Shown here piece by piece: positions 59,487-64,000 of a DNA stretch of 64,000 bases (position 1 is its first letter; the number at the start of each line of letters is the position of its first letter). Made by a program: the position numbers and the translations under genes. The stretch is from Polytrichum commune (Eukaryota > Streptophyta > Polytrichopsida > Polytrichales > Polytrichaceae). The notes under the pieces are model-generated. The model did not search any database. It was not told the origin of the DNA and saw only the letters and a list, made by a program, of their open reading frames with translations. Where the stretch lies: NCBI GenBank assembly GCA_950295325.1, contig OX485805.1:28939501-29003500 (forward strand). Direction: 5' to 3'.

Positions 59487-62400
59487 ATGTCCTCAGGAGA
59501 GGATGGTGCATCTGGAGGAGGGGAAGCCGTTCTTGCCCAATCAGAATCTTTGAAAGCATTTGCACCATTTCCTTTGGCAGAAAATCTACTCCTCATTGCA
59601 AAGGACTCCTTGCCATCACAAGCATTCGCAGCACATATGAGTGATGATAATATACCACATGGTGGTGCAGAGCTGAAGTTGGAACAACCTAACCAACCCT
59701 TTGCTCCATTTATAATTGACCACAAAGAAGAAGCTGCAGTTGAGTCCTTGAGTAACAAGGAGGAGCTGGAGGGTGCCTTAGAGGCTGCTCTGGAGAAAAG
59801 GGACGAGCTTTCCAATGTAATTGATGAGAGTAGAAATAATAATGAGGATGTGATTGATGACCTGCCTATTCGTCATGAAAATTTGGAAGAAATAGTCACT
59901 GAGGCTGAGAAAGAATTCAGGGTTGAAGAATTTGCGAATTTCGAAGAGACTCTTGTGAATGTGCCTGAGGTGAAACATGATGTGGTGACTGAGAATGGGA
60001 CATCAGTGCCCTTAGCGAAGGCTTTGAGGGTGGGAGCTGAAATGCTAGAAAGGACTGAAACAAATTATGAGGTGGCCAATTCAGAAGCAGCAAGCTATGA
60101 GACACTTGTTGAGATGTATGAAAGAGAAGCAGTGGTGGAGCAAGGCATCAGTGGAGAGCATGGAGAAGGCAGTGAGTCTATGGTTCCGATTGACATTGGA
60201 AGTCGTGCAGTTGGCAAGCAAAACTCCCCCGGGAAGCACCTGGTAAATGGGTATGGCAATGCGAATCTCAAAGTTCAGAAGCTGCCGGTGCCTTCTGTTC
60301 CTACTCGAGATGGGTAATGGCAGTGACCCGTCTATAGTGTCATGTGTCTCTCAATATTGTATCAGATGGTATACCTGGTTCTCCCATTCTTTTTAAAGGT
60401 ATACTGGTCTTTGTTATCTGAGTGACATTTATTGTACCGGCTTCTCAGATTTAGACTTTTGACGAAGACTCCTCGGTCAAGTGCAAGTAATTTCTTTTAA
60501 ATGTGAAAATGTTGAGGAATTTCATTAAGAAATTGGAGGTTCAGAGAAACTTCCTAGGTAGGAAAAGGAGTCTTGCTTATCCTGCTTTTGATAGAAGTCG
60601 TTCTTATCTATACCCTCTATACCCTCTAGTCATCATCTCATCACTTTATGCTTGCCATTGAATATTTTGTAATGGGTCTGATTCTCTGTATAGCAGAACA
60701 CCAAGCAGCACAAGCACTCGTGGTCATCAACGAACTCCAAGTGGTGGTACGAGCATAGTTGGAGACATCTTGTACAGTATTGCAACTGGTGATGAAGAAG
60801 GGCGTAACAGACAACGAATTCTGACTTTTGCAGCAAAGAGGTAAGTTCCATTGTATTTGAGGAGTATATGTAGGAAATAACCAATGTTTGAATGTTGATT
60901 ATACATTTCTACTGCTAAGTGTAGCAGTCTCCATACAGTTTTCTTTCTCTTTCTCCTTGAAACCCAGTGTGCATTACGATCTTTCAAAGGTTGTGGTAAA
61001 CTGTAATGCTCCCAGTACTTATGTATAAGGTGGAGGTCTTGATCACCTTATGTTGAAATCCCAGCACACACAAACGTGTTCAAACCATAAGCTTTGGAAC
61101 TTGTAGAATATGTCATTCACATTATATCTACCATCATCACATACTATTATTTTGGATGTTTGAACTCCATTCACTTTGCCACACATCAGTGATGAAGGAC
61201 TTCTTAGTGGTATTGATGACACATTGTTTTAGAAAATTCTAAAAAGCTTGTTTTCTGCAGGTATGCTAATGCAGTGGAACGAAATCCAAATGATCATGAT
61301 GCCCTTTATAACTGGGCGTTGGTATTGCAGGTGCTAAATTAAACCATATTGTTGAATTTGTTAGGGCACATGCTCATGTAGGGTGTTATAGGGTTGCAAT
61401 GTTTCCACAGGCTCCTTTTTGCTCAAGTGCCAAGTGGAAGTACCAACAATGAGGAGCTTTGGTGTGAGAATCACCCCCGCTTGTGTCCTCATCTGTACCA
61501 TCTTAGCAGGGATTTGGTTTGTTGAAAATCAAGCACGGGTTGCATTCTGAGCAGTTGTTTGTGTTCGAGAGGTTCCAAAATTCATCAAGAAGTATTTGGA
61601 GATCTATTGTACGACATTGCATTCTTCTAAACTGTAGGAGGGTGACTAATATAAACCCACAGTTGGCAAAGCTTCTTGTCAAACCAATAATTGGGGTTCA
61701 TATTTTGCAGGAGAGTGCTGATAGTGCAGCACCTGAAGTAGGGGCTTCTGGGAAAGATGCACTGCTCAAAGAGGCATGCAAGAAGTATGAGGCTGCTACT
61801 CGCCTCTGTCCTTCTTTACACGAGGTACTATATGGGTTTTTGTAAACTTTCAAGTTGTTAGTATATTTTGTACCAGTCTAGATTGAAGTTCGCAGCAAAA
61901 TTATGCTTCTTGATGGAAATAAATGCCTGTGAACCCGTCTGCTCTATCCTGGCTGTTTCCGCACTCTATTGGTTCAATAATTCATGAAATTTTGATTTTG
62001 CTAGATGCATTAAAAAAATTAAATGAAGCTAATTGTTTAGTCATGATCTGGTGATTCCTCCCTACCTGTATCAAACAGGCTTTCTACAACTGGGCAATTG
62101 CAATATCAGACCGGGCTAAGATCAGGGGACGGACAAAGGAGGCAGAGGAGCTTTGGAAACAGGTTTTTCGTCAGAGCGTATCTACTTTGTTTTGTGAAAT
62201 TTCACAATTAGTGTGTCAACAGGCACTGGTATGGGCGTTTTATGTTGAAGGTGTTCTGAGCTACTCATACATTATTTTTAATAGTATCATTGATTCTATT
62301 GTCTATCAGTAGATGGTGCAGTGATGATGTTTAAGTGCTCCCAGTGATCCTTAGTATCTGGTTAATGAAGTTCTCTTCATAGTTCTTGCAGATTACAGAG

Positions 62401-63727
62401 AACCTGGTTAATTACAGATTAATCTGTCTCATGTGTGGTTATGCCATTTTTGTTTCAACAGGCGTGTGACAGATATGATCAATCTGTGCAACTGAATTGG
62501 GACAGTCCACAGGTCATTATCATAACGATCTCCTGTAGCTTCACTAAAATTTATTTTGAGCTCTCTGAAAATTGAAAAGATGCCTACGGGTGTAATTTTC
62601 AGCTTGTCTCTTCTTTACCAGCAGCAAAGTTGAGGGATTCCCAATTTGAAGTCTTCTTGCATTTATCCTTCACTGAAATCAATCTCTCATTTTTCAGGCA
62701 TTCAATAATTGGGGTCTTGCTCTCCAGGTATTGGACTCACCCTGGTGTCTCTTTGACTAGTTTTTCACTTGTGTGACGCACTTGCAAGTTTGCATATATG
62801 GAAGCCTGACTAATTTCTTAAAATATTCACACTGATTGAGACATGTCTAATGTTCTCTATGTTGGAAGCTCAACGATCATAAACTGACAGCTAATTCTGA
62901 ATTGAACATCCAATTCTGATGCAGGAGCTGAGTGCCATTGTGACAGCCAGGGAGAAACGCCCTATTGTCAAGAAATCCATCAGGAAGGTAAATGCCAAAT
63001 ACTAGTACTAAGAACTATACTTGTGGTATACACACATAGTAAGTATTTTGCCTATGGATTGTTCCTGCTCATTCAAGTTGGTTTCATAGTTGCTGGATAC
63101 ATCTCTTGGGAATGGAATATGGTAAGGGCAGACTTTGGAATTAATCATAGTTATCTTGGATTCCATTTCTTATTGGATGTCTTATGTTGCATGAATGCAT
63201 TTCAGTTTCGTGCAGCAATTCAACTTCGATTCGATTTCCATCGTGCTGTCTACAACTTGGGCACTGTGTTGGTGAGTAGACATACACTTCTTAATCAAGT
63301 CTTCTCTCTCTAGATTTGTTGTGCTTCTTGGGAATGCTGCATATTTTTTCCCTCCCTTCAACTGGATCAAGTCTTTGAAATTTATAAAAAATAAAAAAAC
63401 ACTTGCAAGGTTTCTTCACATCGTTGGGCTATAGAATTTCATCATTTTTTGTATAACATAAGGAATATACAGCATCAACTACATCAACTATCATACAAAG
63501 ATTATGTTCATAGCTAGCTCCTTTCCATCTACAATGTGATTTGTGCATTCTTGGGATCATAAATTTCCAGCTTATCTTGACCGAGTGGATATCTGCAGTA
63601 TGGACTAGCAGAGGACACATTCCAAAGTGGGAGGAAATTAGGTCCAAAGGAGGACAAACCAGAAGACCTGTACAGTCAGTCTGCTGTTTACATAGCTGCT
63701 GCCCACGCCCTGAAACCGGAGTATCCG
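59487..63727 (+). CDS. TPR protein with acidic N-terminal half (partial, runs off the right edge)
   Basis: Ten exons in the window: 59,487-60,313; 60,694-60,840; 61,261-61,330; 61,711-61,824; 62,079-62,162; 62,462-62,512; 62,698-62,727; 62,925-62,987; 63,206-63,271; 63,599-63,727. They give 527 codons in one frame, and a donor (CCG|GTATGG) closes the last. Residues 1-275 are acidic, low in structure and rich in E, S and A. From about 290 ([18 protein letters not shown]) the protein is ordered, with TPR-type helices [49 protein letters not shown] and [18 protein letters not shown]. Introns cut the repeats before A-(F)YNW-type positions. The conserved end '[20 protein letters not shown]' suggests a plant-wide TPR family; I cannot name it. 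TPRs bind partner proteins. The start is the first in-frame ATG. Confidence 0.85.
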
Positions 63728-64000
63728 GTATGGTCTGATTCTAGTTATTTTTGAAATGTGCAGAATTTGCTGGTAATCAGTGACTAGTCAAGCGTCTTTA
63801 TACTCCCTTAATCATGTGGGAACTGGTTTTCTCAATGTGCAGCCATCTTCTAGTTCTAGTTCGTGGTAAAAACATGGGTTTGATATGTGGCACTTAGGAG
63901 TTTAAGCCTACAACCTTAAAATATTTACCTTGGCATCCTGGATCCTTGTGTCAATAACTTTGCAATTTAATAATGAAGATTTTCAGTGTTGAGTCCATAA
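63728..64000 (+). other. Intron of the TPR gene at the window edge
   Basis: The sequence after the donor at 63,728 has no continuing frame. The remaining exons lie beyond 64,000. Confidence 0.6.

Overview
This is nuclear DNA of a land plant. The genes have many short exons with GT-AG introns, the spacers are AT-rich, and miniature transposons are common. A moss is the most likely source. The main reason is a gene at 28,800-33,924 on the minus strand that joins a protein kinase to NB-ARC and LRR domains, a class (PK-NBS-LRR, 'PNL') reported from mosses. Species and chromosome cannot be told from the sequence.

Layout. Positions 1-19,300 (unit A) and 22,411-35,735 (unit B) are two diverged, direct copies of one large segment. 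Both carry the same repeat-rich front, a broken plastid ribosomal protein S13 exon, an immune-type kinase on the minus strand, and a shared kinase upstream region. Unit B keeps kinase + NB-ARC + LRR, but with one in-frame stop and about three frameshifts. Unit A keeps only the kinase, and its similarity to B ends within two bases of the first splice donor. Unit A has also gained elements whose empty sites can be read in B: two hAT-like miniature elements with 8-bp target duplications (2,140-2,495 and 6,022-6,402) and a 1.6-kb solo LTR with a 5-bp duplication (7,115-8,751). A further 1.65-kb A-only block holds a third hAT-like element and a decayed Tigger/pogo-like transposon.

35,736-47,400 is mostly gene debris and repeats: an ABC1-kinase exon fragment, five exact-period 100-bp tandem repeats, a GC-rich island, a 123-nt foldback, a conserved but unnamed protein fragment, a pogo/Lemi-like MITE and a PIF/Harbinger MITE.

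47,465-63,727 holds two intact-looking genes on the plus strand. The first is an 11-exon, 946-residue guanylate-binding (GBP-type) GTPase with a signal peptide and a C-terminal membrane anchor. The second is a TPR protein with an acidic N-terminal half; ten exons lie in the window and the gene runs off the right edge. All their exons join in frame.

The most interesting object is the kinase-NLR pair. The proteins have an N-terminal hydrophobic segment, a helical bundle that may be HeLo/MLKL-like, a non-RD kinase (HLD, and DYD in place of DFG), then NB-ARC and LRR. The two copies show the full architecture and a kinase-only derivative side by side.
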